DNA of 64,000 nucleotides, taken from assembly GCA_965240325.2 (NCBI GenBank), contig OZ251229.1, positions 496,001 through 560,000 on the forward strand, in the 5' to 3' direction. The DNA comes from Rebecca billardiae RCC1528. Lineage: Eukaryota > Haptophyta. Position numbers and translations under genes: made by a program. The notes below the pieces were generated by a model, which was given only the letters and a program-made list of their open reading frames with translations, did not search any database and had not been told where the DNA came from. Positions 11,501 through 21,300 of the stretch are shown here, in pieces; position 1 is the first letter of the stretch, and every line of letters begins with the position of its first letter.

Positions 11501-12730
11501 CGGCTCGACACCCGCGCCGGCCGCCGGCGGCGCGAGAGTCGACGCACTCCCACCGCCGCCATTGCCGCCGCCGCCGCCGCCGCCGCCGCCGGCTGGCGTC
11601 GAGCGCCGCAGGCCGAGCCGGGGCACCGAGAAGCGGTGCCCCGGCTCGTTCGGCGGCGGCTGCAGCGCGGAGCTGCTCGAGGCGGGGCTGCTCCGGCAGC
11701 TCGGCGAGGACGACCCCTCACCACCACCGCCGCCCGCGCCCGCACCGCCCGTCGCTCCGGCCGCCGCCGCCGCGACTGTCGCGACTGCCACCACCGCACC
11801 CGCGCCCTCAGCGCACGCGCACAGCACCTCCGCGGGGGTGGCGGCGCCGAGGCCGTCGGACAGGCGCCAGCGCTGCTGCGCCGCGCGCCCTGGCGCGCGC
11901 CCGATCGGCCGCCGCCCAACGCCCACCTCCAGCGCGCCGTCCGCGCGCACCGCCGCCCTCGCCAGCTGCACACACCAGCCGGAGTCAGCTGTGAGCGCGT
12001 ACGCTGCGGCGGGCGCGCTGCTAGCGACGAGGCGCTCCGCCGCCATCGTCGCGGGGCTCGGCGGGAGCGGCGGCGGCGCGAGGCGCGCCCACGCCGCGCC
12101 GCCCGCCCACACCCACGCCGAGCCGTCCGCGAGCAAAGCCAGCACGTGCCGCCCGTCGTCCGCGCACCGCAGCTCGAGCAGAGAGTCGAGAGCGCCTGGC
12201 GCTGCGGCCGCGGCGAGTGCGGCGGCGGACGCGGCCTCGGCGGCGTCGGCGTGCGCGCCGCCGCGGAAGAAGAGGCTCAGCGCCGAGCGGCGCGGCGCGG
12301 CCGCCGCCACATCGCGCGAGGCCGACGACGAGCCCGACGGTCGGCGCGGCAGCGCGGCCGCTTCCGAGCCGCCGGCCGCGCCGCCGCGCGGGCGCAGCGC
12401 GGGCAGCGTGAGGACCTCGCCGCTGAGGCGGTCCCAGAGGACGACGGCGGCGGTGTGCGCCGCGACAGCCAGGAAGCGGCCGTTCGGCGAGCACCCCGAG
12501 CCGAGCAGCGGCTTGTCCGCGGCGCCGCGGCCGTGGAACGGAGCGAGCGGCGACGGCGGCACGTCGGCGCGCGGGCACGCGCCACTGGCGTGCAGCTCGG
12601 CGACGCGCGTGCGATCGAGGAGGAGGAAGGCGACAGGATCTGCGCGTGCCGGCTCGACCGCCGCGGCGTACGCCAGGCGCTCGAAGGGCTTCTTGCGCTG
12701 CACGCTGATGGAGAGCGCCAGCGGCGGCAT
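3626..12730 (-). CDS. Giant intronless low-complexity protein, CPLANE1 (Joubert syndrome 17)-like at the N-terminus
   Basis: One uninterrupted frame of 3034 residues from the ATG at 12730; an upstream in-frame start at 12868 would overlap the divergent Rieske gene, so it was not chosen. Residues about 4-90 follow the pattern of the CPLANE1 (C5orf42/JBTS17) N-terminus: a Gln/Arg-Lys-Lys-Pro segment, a hydrophobic strand ending Leu-Asp-Arg, then a WD-type blade with Val-Val-Leu-Trp-Asp. CPLANE1 works with INTU/FUZ at the ciliary base. The middle is helical and alanine-rich. The C-terminal third has a Gln/Pro-rich tract (about 2213-2292), an IQ-like calmodulin motif near 2445, repeated Asp-Pro-Leu motifs (1827-2411), coiled coil and a Lys/Pro-rich patch near 2960. 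The frame must be real because the protein keeps WD and helical signatures. The CPLANE1 identity rests only on the N-terminus and is tentative; another giant WD40 scaffold is possible. Confidence 0.6.
5855..6092 (-). repeat. Trinucleotide-rich Gln/Pro-coding tract
   Basis: An irregular run of CTG, CGG and TGC triplets on the plus strand encodes a Gln/Pro-rich segment of about 79 residues in the giant minus-strand protein. It is likely length-variable and a disordered linker or self-association segment. Confidence 0.8.
8458..8511 (-). repeat. (CCG)n tract encoding poly-glycine
   Basis: About 17 nearly perfect CCG triplets inside the giant gene, read as poly-Gly on the minus strand. It is one of several GC trinucleotide runs in this gene (others near 7800-7880 and 11560-11590). 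Confidence 0.8.
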
Positions 12731-12845
12731 CGCCCTCGATTGAACGCGAGCACCCGCCTCAGTGCGGAGGCCCTGGACAAGGCGCCGCCGCCGTTGGCAG
12801 CGGAGAAACCCCGGACGGCTGCAGAGCAGCTCTCTCATCCGCACG
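12731..12845. promoter_or_regulatory. Divergent promoter, giant gene / Rieske gene
   Basis: Only 115 bp separate the two start codons, which face away from each other, so both promoters and 5' UTRs must lie here or overlap the genes. No TATA box is visible. The call rests on gene geometry alone. Confidence 0.4.
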
Positions 12846-13349
12846 ATGGCTGCTCCGCATCGCCACATTGCGAGGGCCCTCTGCAGGAGGGTGCCGTCAG
12901 TATGGAGGCTGTGCCGTGTCAGCGAGGTGAAGGCGCCTGTCGAGTTCGAACTCGATCACACCAAGTCGGTGGTACTCCTCCCTGGAGATGATGGCAAGCC
13001 CGTGGCATTTGTGAACCGCTGCCCACATGCTGGCACGCCTCTCAACATGTTTCCGGACAAGTTCACGACCCGCGATGGCACGCACTTGCTGTGTGCGACG
13101 CACGGAGCGCAGTTCAGGAAGTCCGATGGCGTCTGTGTGCATGGCCCGTGCACCGGACAGCGTTTGCCCGGCGTGGATCTGATCTTTGAGCAAGACGACG
13201 TGAGCGGCGATGACATGATAGCTGTGGACGCTGCTCAGGTCAGGCGAGCGTATGAAGACGCCGCTGCGATCAAAGCACCTCACACTCGTGGACGAAGAGC
13301 CGAGGGACGGAAAGCCGCCGACGAGTCTCATCCTGCAGCGGAGGCGTGA
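12846..13349 (+). CDS. Rieske [2Fe-2S] domain protein
   Basis: 167 residues from the ATG at 12846. Both halves of a Rieske cluster site are present: Cys59-Pro-His61 and Cys83-Ala-Thr-His86, which should bind a [2Fe-2S] cluster through two Cys and two His. The layout Cys-Pro-His-Ala-Gly ... Cys-Ala-Thr-His-Gly-Ala-Gln-Phe is that of small ferredoxin-like Rieske proteins related to dioxygenase ferredoxins, not the cytochrome bc1/b6f subunit. The first 24 residues are Arg-rich and lack acidic residues, consistent with an organelle (mitochondrial) presequence; this is inference. A second frame continues from about 13252 to 13476 with protein-like composition, so an alternative spliced C-terminus cannot be excluded. 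Partner enzyme unknown. Confidence 0.75.
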   Translation: MAAPHRHIARALCRRVPSVWRLCRVSEVKAPVEFELDHTKSVVLLPGDDGKPVAFVNRCPHAGTPLNMFPDKFTTRDGTHLLCATHGAQFRKSDGVCVHGPCTGQRLPGVDLIFEQDDVSGDDMIAVDAAQVRRAYEDAAAIKAPHTRGRRAEGRKAADESHPAAEA

Positions 13350-13785
13350 GCGCGCTCAGGAATACATAGATATGCGGCTGGATGAGTCGGCGCTCGCGAA
13401 GCTGCTTGCCAGGCACCTGGCTGCGCATCGGCTCACGGCGCGGACGAGATCGAAGACGATGTTGCCGTCATCGTGACGTTGTCTATGAATGATTCATCAT
13501 CATATATCTACAGTGACGACTACTGCCGGCTACTGGCCCGCCTGCTGGGCAGCGCGCTGCGGCTGGCTGCCGCGCGAGGCGCTGCGCGGCTTGGACCGGC
13601 CCCTAGTCTTATAGTTATAACTTGGAGCAGTAAGGATTCCAGTAAGGATAATAATTATATAATAATAATAATATGCTAATAATCGCGTCGACGGTGTCAG
13701 AGTAGGCTGCCTAGTCATCGCTATAACGGTCGTCTACTCGTCTCGTAGTCGTTATTGGATCCGGTCGGTGACGTTATTATTAGCG
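13350..13785. other. Convergent intergenic region
   Basis: Lies between the stops of the Rieske gene (plus) and the sulfotransferase gene (minus), so it holds two 3' ends. It contains an ATA-rich microsatellite at about 13655-13680. No gene seen. Confidence 0.5.
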
Positions 13786-14559
13786 TCACCGACCTGGCAT
13801 GCATAGTACAGGCACGGGCCATTGTAGCCACGCGTACTCCTGACGCGAGAGCTCGCAAAGCGCACGAAGTGTGGTGCCTGTGACGTCCTCGATGCTCCTC
13901 ACTTCATTTCCTGGTTTCACGGTGGCGTGGCGGTGCAACACGTGCACCGGTCGCGTGAAGTAGGATGGCGACAACATGGCGAGCGCCTTTCCAACTTCAC
14001 TCACGTTGCCTCGGATGGTAAGAGCAGACATGTCCGTGAGCGGACAGGTCATGCTCTGTGGGCGGTAGTGCCGGTTGAGCTGACGCATCGCGCCAGCGCG
14101 GTGCTGCGCCGCGAGGCCTTGGACGTATGCGTCAAACGTGAGGCACTCCGTGGCCGCGTCCAAGCCGTTTAGCACAGCAAGCCGCGTGGCCATCCACCGG
14201 TCTCGATAGTCGGACATGCAAGGCCTCGTCGTGCTGTTTGGGCAGCATTTGATCTTGGAGTGCCATGCGGAGATGTAGCGCTCTATGGGATCACGCACAA
14301 CGTGGAAGTGCACAAGGCCAGGGCTCGTCGATGCGGAGACGCCTGGGGCCTTCCAGCGCGAGAAGGCTCCCATGAACGGTAGCCCGTCTGCCTTCTCGGT
14401 TCCGTTGTGCAGCGCCGCATGCAACGCCCTGTAAATGGACGAGCTGCCGCACTTGGGACACGAGCAGACGGAGAAGGAAAGGCCAGACTCCGGGTGCGTG
14501 TACTTGAAGAACGAGGGCGAGCCGACGATCAGCATGAGCGCGACCGGTAGTACTCCCAT
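13786..14559 (-). CDS. Golgi-type carbohydrate sulfotransferase (sulfotransfer family 2-like)
   Basis: 257 residues from the ATG at 14559; an earlier GTG in frame is less likely. Residues 1-17 form an uncleaved signal-anchor-like hydrophobic stretch, so the enzyme should face the Golgi lumen. The PAPS-binding elements are both present: the 5'-phosphosulfate loop Pro-Lys-Cys-Gly-Ser-Ser-Ser (residues 35-41) and the 3'-phosphate motif Arg-Asp-Pro-Ile-Glu-Arg-Tyr-Ile-Ser (residues 89-97). It should transfer sulfate from PAPS to a glycan. Family length is usually 280-400 residues, so this is compact but complete. A Cys-rich patch (Cys-Cys-Pro-Asn) follows the second motif. Substrate unknown; surface polysaccharide is a reasonable guess for a marine alga. 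Confidence 0.8.
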   Translation of the reverse strand: MGVLPVALMLIVGSPSFFKYTHPESGLSFSVCSCPKCGSSSIYRALHAALHNGTEKADGLPFMGAFSRWKAPGVSASTSPGLVHFHVVRDPIERYISAWHSKIKCCPNSTTRPCMSDYRDRWMATRLAVLNGLDAATECLTFDAYVQGLAAQHRAGAMRQLNRHYRPQSMTCPLTDMSALTIRGNVSEVGKALAMLSPSYFTRPVHVLHRHATVKPGNEVRSIEDVTGTTLRALCELSRQEYAWLQWPVPVLCMPGR

Positions 14560-15544
14560 CACAGCAGTCTGCCCCTCTCGGGGTTCCCTCACTCAGTGCG
14601 CGAGCGAGCGAACGCGGCAACGCGTGACCGACCTCCCTAGACCCTAAGCGCCGGGCACTCGGGCAGCGGCGAAGTGCTCAGAGTCTGGCCGTCCCGTTGG
14701 AGGCGACGAGGCGTCACTGGACGCCACAGTGATTAGTGAACTGGCAGCGGGAAGTGGGAACAGGCAACAGGTCGAGCCCGCGCGTCGCGCACGGGCGAGC
14801 CAGGTGGAGCCGCAGCCTTCGCCCGAGTTCGCCTCGCGCAGCGCGCGCCCTTACCCGTACGCCCCCTGTGGTTCCATGTGGTTCCAGGCACTTTGCGGCC
14901 TCGCCGCGGACGCTGCGGAGGGCCGGAGGCGAGATGCGCGGCGGTGCACATCGTGCCCCCGAGCGGACCGCCTAGCCCCAGCCGGGCGTCGCTCGACTCG
15001 TCCATCGCGGCGAGTGAGAGCCGTCGCGCGAGGGGCGGGTCGAGGGGGGGGCGCCTGGTACATTGACGCCATCGTTTTGGACCGATTCTTTTTTCCCGGG
15101 CGGTGCTCCCGGTGAAAAAGCAAGCAGGGGAGAATTCCGTCGGAGCAGTTTTATTTTGGGGCTTTTTACGCGTTTTGGCCGTATATTGTTTGCGTGCTGC
15201 TGCTGCTCACTGTCATGAATGCGTCGGCGATCAGACCGTCACTCACCGCAGCGTGTAACAGTGGCGGTGGCGGAGCAGCGGACGATGCCGCATTGACGGG
15301 CGGCTGCCACGCGCACGAAGCGGCCGGTGACTACTTCTGATGCAGCGCACTGACACGCATTGCACTGATATTGATGCGACCGGTCGTCGATCACCCGGGC
15401 GGACGACCGTCTTGCCGTCCTGCTTCTCCTGATGAGACAGCAGTCGCGCGCAGCCGCGATCGCGCCGCGGGAGACAGGTGGCGTTGTCAAAACAACGCCT
15501 CGCCTCGCCGGTGGTCGCACGCCGCGCGCGCGCGCGCGCCGCAC
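14560..15544. other. Intergenic, no firm gene
   Basis: No conserved protein is seen. A downstream exon of the membrane-protein candidate at 15545-15775 could lie at about 15243-15425 on the minus strand (after a CATCAG acceptor), but this is unproven. Confidence 0.35.
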
Positions 15545-15775
15545 CTCGACCACCTTCTGCGTCGCCCGCCAGTTCGTCGCCGCCACCACCGTCGACAGAA
15601 TGGGCAACGTGAGTATGAAGCGGAGCAGCGCAACGCCGAGAGCGCCGACTCCGTCCAGCGCCACGCCCACGAGCTTGCCCCGGCGCGTGACGAAGCCGTG
15701 TCCGGCTAGGTGCGCGCACAGCTCGCGGCTCGGCCATGGGGCCGCCTCGCTCGCGTGCCAGCCCCCGTCCTCGCG
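15545..15775 (-). CDS. Possible exon of an unrecognised membrane protein
   Basis: A 77-codon open stretch bounded by a GACAG acceptor at 15776-15780 and a GTGCGG donor at 15539-15544, the donor class used by other genes here. The peptide begins hydrophilic (Asp-Gly-Gly-Trp-His), has a Gly-Phe-Val-Thr-Arg-Arg-Gly-Lys turn, then about 35 hydrophobic residues ending in Thr-Asn-Trp, enough for one or two membrane spans. I do not recognise the family. It could be a separate gene or an alternative 3' exon of the exonuclease-like gene just upstream. Confidence 0.3.
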
Positions 15776-15778
15776 CTG

Positions 15779-16737
15779 TCACGCCCCCTTCTTCTTCACC
15801 GCTGCAATCTTGTCCTGCCGCCTCAGATCGTGCGCGCGGAGAGCCGCTGGCTGCACGGGCTCGCCACTCGCAGCGCCGACGCGCTGCAGCTCGTCCTGCA
15901 TCTCACCCATGTCGAGCTCGACCCAGGCACCTGTCACTGGCTCGTGCCCGCGCTGCGCCGAGGTTGCCAGGCTCCGCCGCGCCCAGAGCATCACGCCGGT
16001 GGGCGCTCGCTGCGCTGCCACCTGCTGCCCTGCCGCAGCGGCGGCGGCCGCCGCCGTCGGCTGCGCGCTCGGCTCGGCTCGTCAAGCCAGCGCGCACCGA
16101 CCTTGCCCTTGTGCAGGGCAGCAGCGACTGCGGGCCCGTGCATGACAAGCGCCGTTGCGTCGGCCCAATCCGACACATCACCGCCTGCCTCGCAGCGGCT
16201 CTGAGTCTCGAACGTGACCATGGATCTCGGGCTCATCACCGGCTTGCCCTTGGTCCACTCCTGCCAGTCCTCCTCCTTGAAGCGACGGGCCATCGCCGCG
16301 GGGTCAGCGCACATCTGCACCCTCGCTGGCAGCAGCTGCTCTGCGGCGGCCAGCTCGAGCGCGAGAAGGCGGAAGTCGTACGAGTCGCCGCCGTGCGCAC
16401 ACAGAATGCCATCAAACCCGGTGTCCGTGATGATCTCCTTCATCCAATCCAGCAGACCGTCCACCTCCGATGTGAAGTCCGGCTTGGTCGCCACGGCCTC
16501 GGCCGTGAGCGCATGCCACTCCGGGTCAGGTGCGATGGACACTCCCGCCGTGTTGAACTTGCCCGCCCACGCACCCACCTTGATCGGCTCCAGCTCGGCC
16601 TCAGCATCTTCATCTGGCCCCGGAAGAAGTGTGTTGATGCTGGCGACGATATGGAGCTCGACCAGCCGATGCCTGGCTGCACCGGCGCTCCCGCACGCGC
16701 CGTGGTGCCGATCGCGCGGAGAGAGAAGTACACACAC
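15779..16737 (-). CDS. DnaQ-like (DEDD) exonuclease-fold protein, 5' end unresolved
   Basis: Two exons are supported: about 16098-16737 and 15779-16029, joined in frame across a 68-bp intron with a GTGCGC donor. The larger exon carries an ExoII-like motif, Ala-His-Gly-Gly-Asp-Ser-Tyr-Asp-Phe-Arg-Leu-Leu, and an ExoIII-like motif, Asp-Trp-Ala-Asp-Ala-Thr-Ala-Leu. The spacing and the preceding Val-Glu-Leu-His-Ile strand fit RNase T/DnaQ 3'-5' exonucleases. The terminal exon is charged and ends Lys-Lys-Lys-Gly-Ala. The ExoI motif (Asp-x-Glu) should lie just upstream; there a different frame reads Tyr-Phe-Ser-Leu-Arg-Ala-Ile-Gly-Thr-Thr, similar in shape but without the acidic pair. Either an upstream exon supplies ExoI or the enzyme is inactive. 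No ATG opens the main frame, so the start given is only the open-frame limit. Confidence 0.5.
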
Positions 16738-17659
16738 TCCTGCTTCGCGTCCGGCTTCACCGTCCCGCCCTCGCGCGACACAGGGACGCGCGCCGGCTCG
16801 GCCGCGAGTGCTGCTCGGCCGCGAGTGCTGCAGCCGGCAGAGTCAGGCCACCATCGGCGTCCTCCTCTGCGTCCTCGGCAACGACCATAGGCTCGGCAGC
16901 GTCGACGAACATGTGCTCGCCACTATCTGGCGCATCGCCCTGAGCGCGCGCCATGTTCGCCTCCTCGACGCCGCATGTTCGTCATGCGAGCCGCAAGGCG
17001 GAGCGACGGGATCATCATGATGCTCGTCCGCATCCATGTAGCCGGACACGTACGTGTTCTCCGCCTCGGGCTCCCCGGAACGATCGAGCACGTCGGACTC
17101 GTCGTCGTCAATCCCGCCGCCGCCAGCCGATGACGGACTCAGCTCACCCGCCGCCGCGTGACCGCCGCCACCCAGCCATTGGCCGACACGTGCGAACAAG
17201 GTGCGCCATGATGCTCGTTCCCGCCCTCCGCCCGAAAAACGACCAACGATTTCCACGGAGCCTACGGTTACGCAACCCGGGCTTTCAGCTTGCAAACCAA
17301 GCCCGCGGCCCAAACCCCTCGCGGCTCGCGCGGCGAAGGCGGCATTTTTGATTTTTTCACTGCTGTCTGACTCTAAGCTACGTGCCATCTAATCCCGTCA
17401 CTGTCAGAGTGTCAGACATGAGCGCATTATCATTTATCAAGTCACTCTCGTCACGCTGCCGTGCCTGTAGTCATGCGCATCTGCACATCATATTGAGCAG
17501 AGTCACGGATCACGTCCACGACGATCACGCGACACGCAGCACCGTCGGCGGCAGTGTCATTGACCTGTGGGCTGTGGCAAGGTGAATAAGGGTGAGACTG
17601 TACTGCTCTTGCGGCGGCCGTCTCACGACGGCGGTGTGATCGTCGTGTGCGGCGAGCAC
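16738..17659. other. Upstream region with possible acidic exons
   Basis: Minus-strand frames at about 16843-17180 (Asp/Glu-rich, with Asp-Ala-Asp-Glu) and 16757-16954 (acidic, alanine-rich) could be 5' exons of the exonuclease-like gene. Their splice junctions could not be fixed. From 17390 to 17659 nothing is seen except the 3' flank of the WBP2-like gene. Confidence 0.3.
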
Positions 17660-18169
17660 TCAGTGCTCCTGGACGTACAGCCGTGACGGGTCGGACGGGT
17701 CGATGTAGGCGCTGTGGCCGTCCAATGGCGGGGCTGAGGGCGCGGGCCGCGTCGCCCCTCCCGCGAGGTGCTCGCGCATGTTGCGCAGCAGCGTGTAGAA
17801 GTGTGGCAGCCACACGCCCACACCGCCTTCGCGGAACTCGATGGCCCAGCGGATCTGGTCGCGCACGTTGCCGCCCACGATGGGCGCGGTGGTGCCACTC
17901 ATGTTGTTGCAGAAGAAGATCGGCTGGTTGAACTTCTCATCGCGCGTGTGCGCGAGCGGCAGATCTACAGCGTGGATGCCGCCGCTGCCTGCCGCCTGAT
18001 CGGCAACAAAGACGACGCGCAGGTTGGAGAGCACGCAGTGACCCGACAGCCGCACTTTCTGCCCATCGATGGTGGCATCGAGCAGCACGCCGCTCCGCGA
18101 GAGTACGAGCGTCTCGTTCTCCAGAGGCACTGGGTCGCCGTTGCTGTCGCACGGCGGATTGAGCGCCAT
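17660..18169 (-). CDS. WBP2-like GRAM/PH domain protein
   Basis: 169 residues from the ATG at 18169, no intron. It begins Met-Ala-Leu-Asn, as WW-domain-binding protein 2 does. The GRAM-type fold follows: a Leu-Val-Leu-Ser-Arg-Ser-Gly-Val strand, a Gly-x-x-x-Leu-Ser turn, then an Arg-Val-Val-Phe-Val-Ala strand, with Phe-Asn-Gln-Pro-Ile-Phe-Phe and a Gly-Thr-x-x-Pro-Ile segment. Animal WBP2 (about 260 residues) adds a Pro-rich tail with PPxY motifs that recruit WW-domain proteins. This tail is much shorter (Ser-Ala-Pro-Pro-Leu) and has no PPxY, so WW binding is doubtful. GRAM domains usually bind phosphoinositides or membranes. It is head-to-head with Aquarius. Confidence 0.7.
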   Translation of the reverse strand: MALNPPCDSNGDPVPLENETLVLSRSGVLLDATIDGQKVRLSGHCVLSNLRVVFVADQAAGSGGIHAVDLPLAHTRDEKFNQPIFFCNNMSGTTAPIVGGNVRDQIRWAIEFREGGVGVWLPHFYTLLRNMREHLAGGATRPAPSAPPLDGHSAYIDPSDPSRLYVQEH

Positions 18170-18308
18170 GGGTTCCAGACGGACCAGCGCGGCAGCGCCT
18201 TGCCGCGTCCCGCCAACTGAGGGCCGTGGTCCCGCGCTTTGCTCGTCACCGGACTTTCAACTTGCAGGGTCAGCCTGCGCGGCCTCGTCACTCGTGCCGA
18301 TCGCCAAG
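18170..18308. promoter_or_regulatory. Divergent promoter, WBP2-like / Aquarius
   Basis: 139 bp between two outward-facing ATGs. No TATA box. The call rests on gene arrangement. Confidence 0.4.
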
Positions 18309-21300
18309 ATGGCGCCGGCGCCAGGGCGATCGCGCTCAGGCGACGCGGGGCGCGCGGAGATCCGAGAGGTGAGCGCGCCGATCACGCGGCGCGCGCGCAT
18401 CGCCACGCGTGACGACCGCGCGTGCTGACCCGGCGCGCCCCGTGCCTCCCTTCCATCCCGCCGTGCCTTGCGCTGCTTCCTGCCTGGCGACGCCGCAGCT
18501 CGCGCGCGCACACTGGGGCGAGGGCGCGCCAAAGAAGGGCGCCGGCTTCTCGGCCGAGGTGGTTGACGCGATCTATGCAGAGCACATCTGCAGCAGCGCA
18601 GCCACGACTCGGCTCGCGATGCTCGAGCAGAGCGGTTACCTCGAGCGGTGCGCTCCGGCGCGCGCGCGCGTTACGGCGCAGCGCGGCGCAGCGCCGCACG
18701 AGCGCGCGCGCGATATGCTCAGACGCGCGAACCGCGCGCCTACGGCGCGTGGCTCGCCCGCGACGCGCAGGTATCTGTGGCCCCACTTCGACGCGGAGCG
18801 CGCCACGCGCACGCACGTGCTCTCCATCGTCAGCGTCGTCAACGAGAAGGCGCGCGAGCGCGTGGACGCGTGGGCGCCGTTCGAGGCGCGCGCGGCCGAG
18901 TTCGCGCGGCTGCTGCGCGCGGTGCTGGACGTGAGCGCTGAGGGCGCGGAGCCGGCGCCGACGCCGCGCGAGATGGCGTCGGTCGTGCGCTTCCTCACCC
19001 ACTGCTTCGCCTCGCTCGAGGTCGAGATGGTCCGCGTCGCCGCGCTGCGGCTCGTCTCGCTGCCGCTGTGGACGGCGCTCAACCCGCGCGCGGCCGCCGC
19101 GCAGGTCGCGCGCGCGCCGCAGCTGCAGAAGCACTGGCGGCACCTGCTCAAGAAGGAGGCGAAGGCGCGTGCCGCGGGCACCGGCCTCACCCCCGAGCAG
19201 CGCCACGAGCGCGAGTACGTCCCGAGCCTGCTGCGGCGGATCGCGAGCGCGGCGGAGGGCGCGGTCGGCGGCGGCGCGGCGGACGGCGGCGCCGACGGCC
19301 TGGACGAGGCGGCGGCGGAGTTCGTGCACCGCGGGCTCGAGCTGCTGGTGGACCTGCTGTCGCAGCTGCCCACGCGCCGCTTCGTGCTCGCCGTCGTGCT
19401 CGACGTGCGCCTCCTCGTCCGCTGCCAGCGCGCGCCGCTGCACGCGCATGGCAGCCATGCTGCTGAGCTCTTCCGGCAGCTCCTCGAGCTCGTGGGGCAG
19501 TACCTGGCGGTGCAGATGGACGAGACGCGCGGCGTGGAGCTGAGCGAGGAGGAGGCGTCGGGCGCGCGCTGCGCCGAGCTGCAGCGCCTGCAGCGCGTCG
19601 CCTTCGACGTGCCCGCGCTCAGGGAGTTCGCGCTCGCACCGCTCTCGGCGGTCGAGTCGGCCGCGGCGCTGCGCACGCACTTTGGGCGGCTCAGCGCGGA
19701 GCAGCTCGCGCTGCTCGCGGCCGGGCTCGACCTGGTGGGCAGCGAGGGCGAGGGCGTGGGGCTGGGCAAGCCGGTGCTCGTGGACACCCTGGTCTCGCGC
19801 TACGCCCGCCGGCCCAACCGGTACGAGGCGGTCTCGCGCATGCCTCTGTACCCGGACGAGGCCGTGCTGTGGGACGAGCACCGCGTGCCGCGCGCGGACG
19901 AGGTGGGCGACGCGTGCCTCGCGCTGCCCAAGCTCAACCTGCAGTTCCTCACGCTGCACGACTACCTGCTGCGCAACTTCACGCTCTTCCGCCTCGAGGC
20001 GACCCACGCCGTCAAGGAGGACGTCGAGGACGTCGTCTCGCGCGTGCGCGCGGTGCGCGAGCCGCCGCGCGACGACGGCGCCGAGGGGCGGGTCGCGTTC
20101 CGCGGCTGGGCGCGGATGGCGCTGCCGCTGCTCTCGTTCCGCATCTTCCGCGTGGGCCGGCCGCGGCTGGGCGAGAGCCAGCCGAGCGAGGTGCGCGCCG
20201 AGCTCACCTTCTCCCTCGGCTCGTGCAAGGCCGAGGTCCTCTCCGAGTGGGAGAGTCTGCGCGTGCACGACGTTCTCTTCCTGCTGCAGCTGCAGCCGCC
20301 CGAGCAGCCGCAGCAGCCGCAGCAGTGGCAGCCGCAGCAGCAGCAGCTGCAGCTGCAGCAGTACGGAGGCGGCGCGGCGCAGGGGAACGGGGGCGCGCAC
20401 GAGGCGCGCACGTTCGGCGAGGCGCACGGCGTGCGCCGCGTGCGCGGCTGCGAGGTGCTGCAGATGTCGGACGAGCAGGGCAACTGGCGCACGGGCGAGT
20501 CGGAGACGGACAAGCCTCTGCGCGGCACCGTGCGCAAGCTCGAGGTGCGGCTGGACACGGCGCAGTTCCACATCGACTCGGAGGAGGGCGCGGACCCGCG
20601 CGCGGCGGGCGTGTACGGCGGCTTCAACCTGCTCATGCGGCGCAAGCCGCAGGAGAACAACTTCAAGGCCGTGCTGCAGTGCATCCGCGAGCTGGTGGGT
20701 GCGCCGCTCGCCGTGCCGCCCTGGCTGCACGACGTGCTGCTCGGGTATGGCGACCCGGCCGCGGCCGCGTGGGACGCGCTGCCGCCGGGGCCGGACGACG
20801 ACGCGGCGGCGCGCGACGGGGTCGACTTCTTCGACACGTTCCTCGACGAGGCGCACGTGCGCGAGGCCTTCCCCGACCACGACGTCTTCGTCGAGGACGC
20901 GGCGGGCGCGGCGGGCGGCGGCGCGGCGCGCCGGCCGGCGCGCGCCGCGTCGGAGGGCGGGCTCGCCGCGGACGGCGGCGCGCGCCCGCCGTTCAGGCTG
21001 GTGCTGCCGCCGCGCCCGGCGGTGCTCGCGGCGGCGGGCGGCGAGGCGGGCGGCGCGGCGCAGCCGACCATCCTCATCCGGCCGTACCGCCCGCGCCCCG
21101 TCTCGCCGTACCCCGAGGACGCGCTCAAGCTGAACCCGGTCCGCTTCACGCGCGCGCAGGTGGCGGCGCTGCGCGCGACCGCGTACCGCGGCCTCACGGT
21201 CGTCGTCGGCCCGCCCGGCACGGGCAAGACGGACACGGCGGTGCAGATCATCTCGAACCTGTGCCACGCGCACCCCGACCAGCGCACGCTCGTCATCGCG

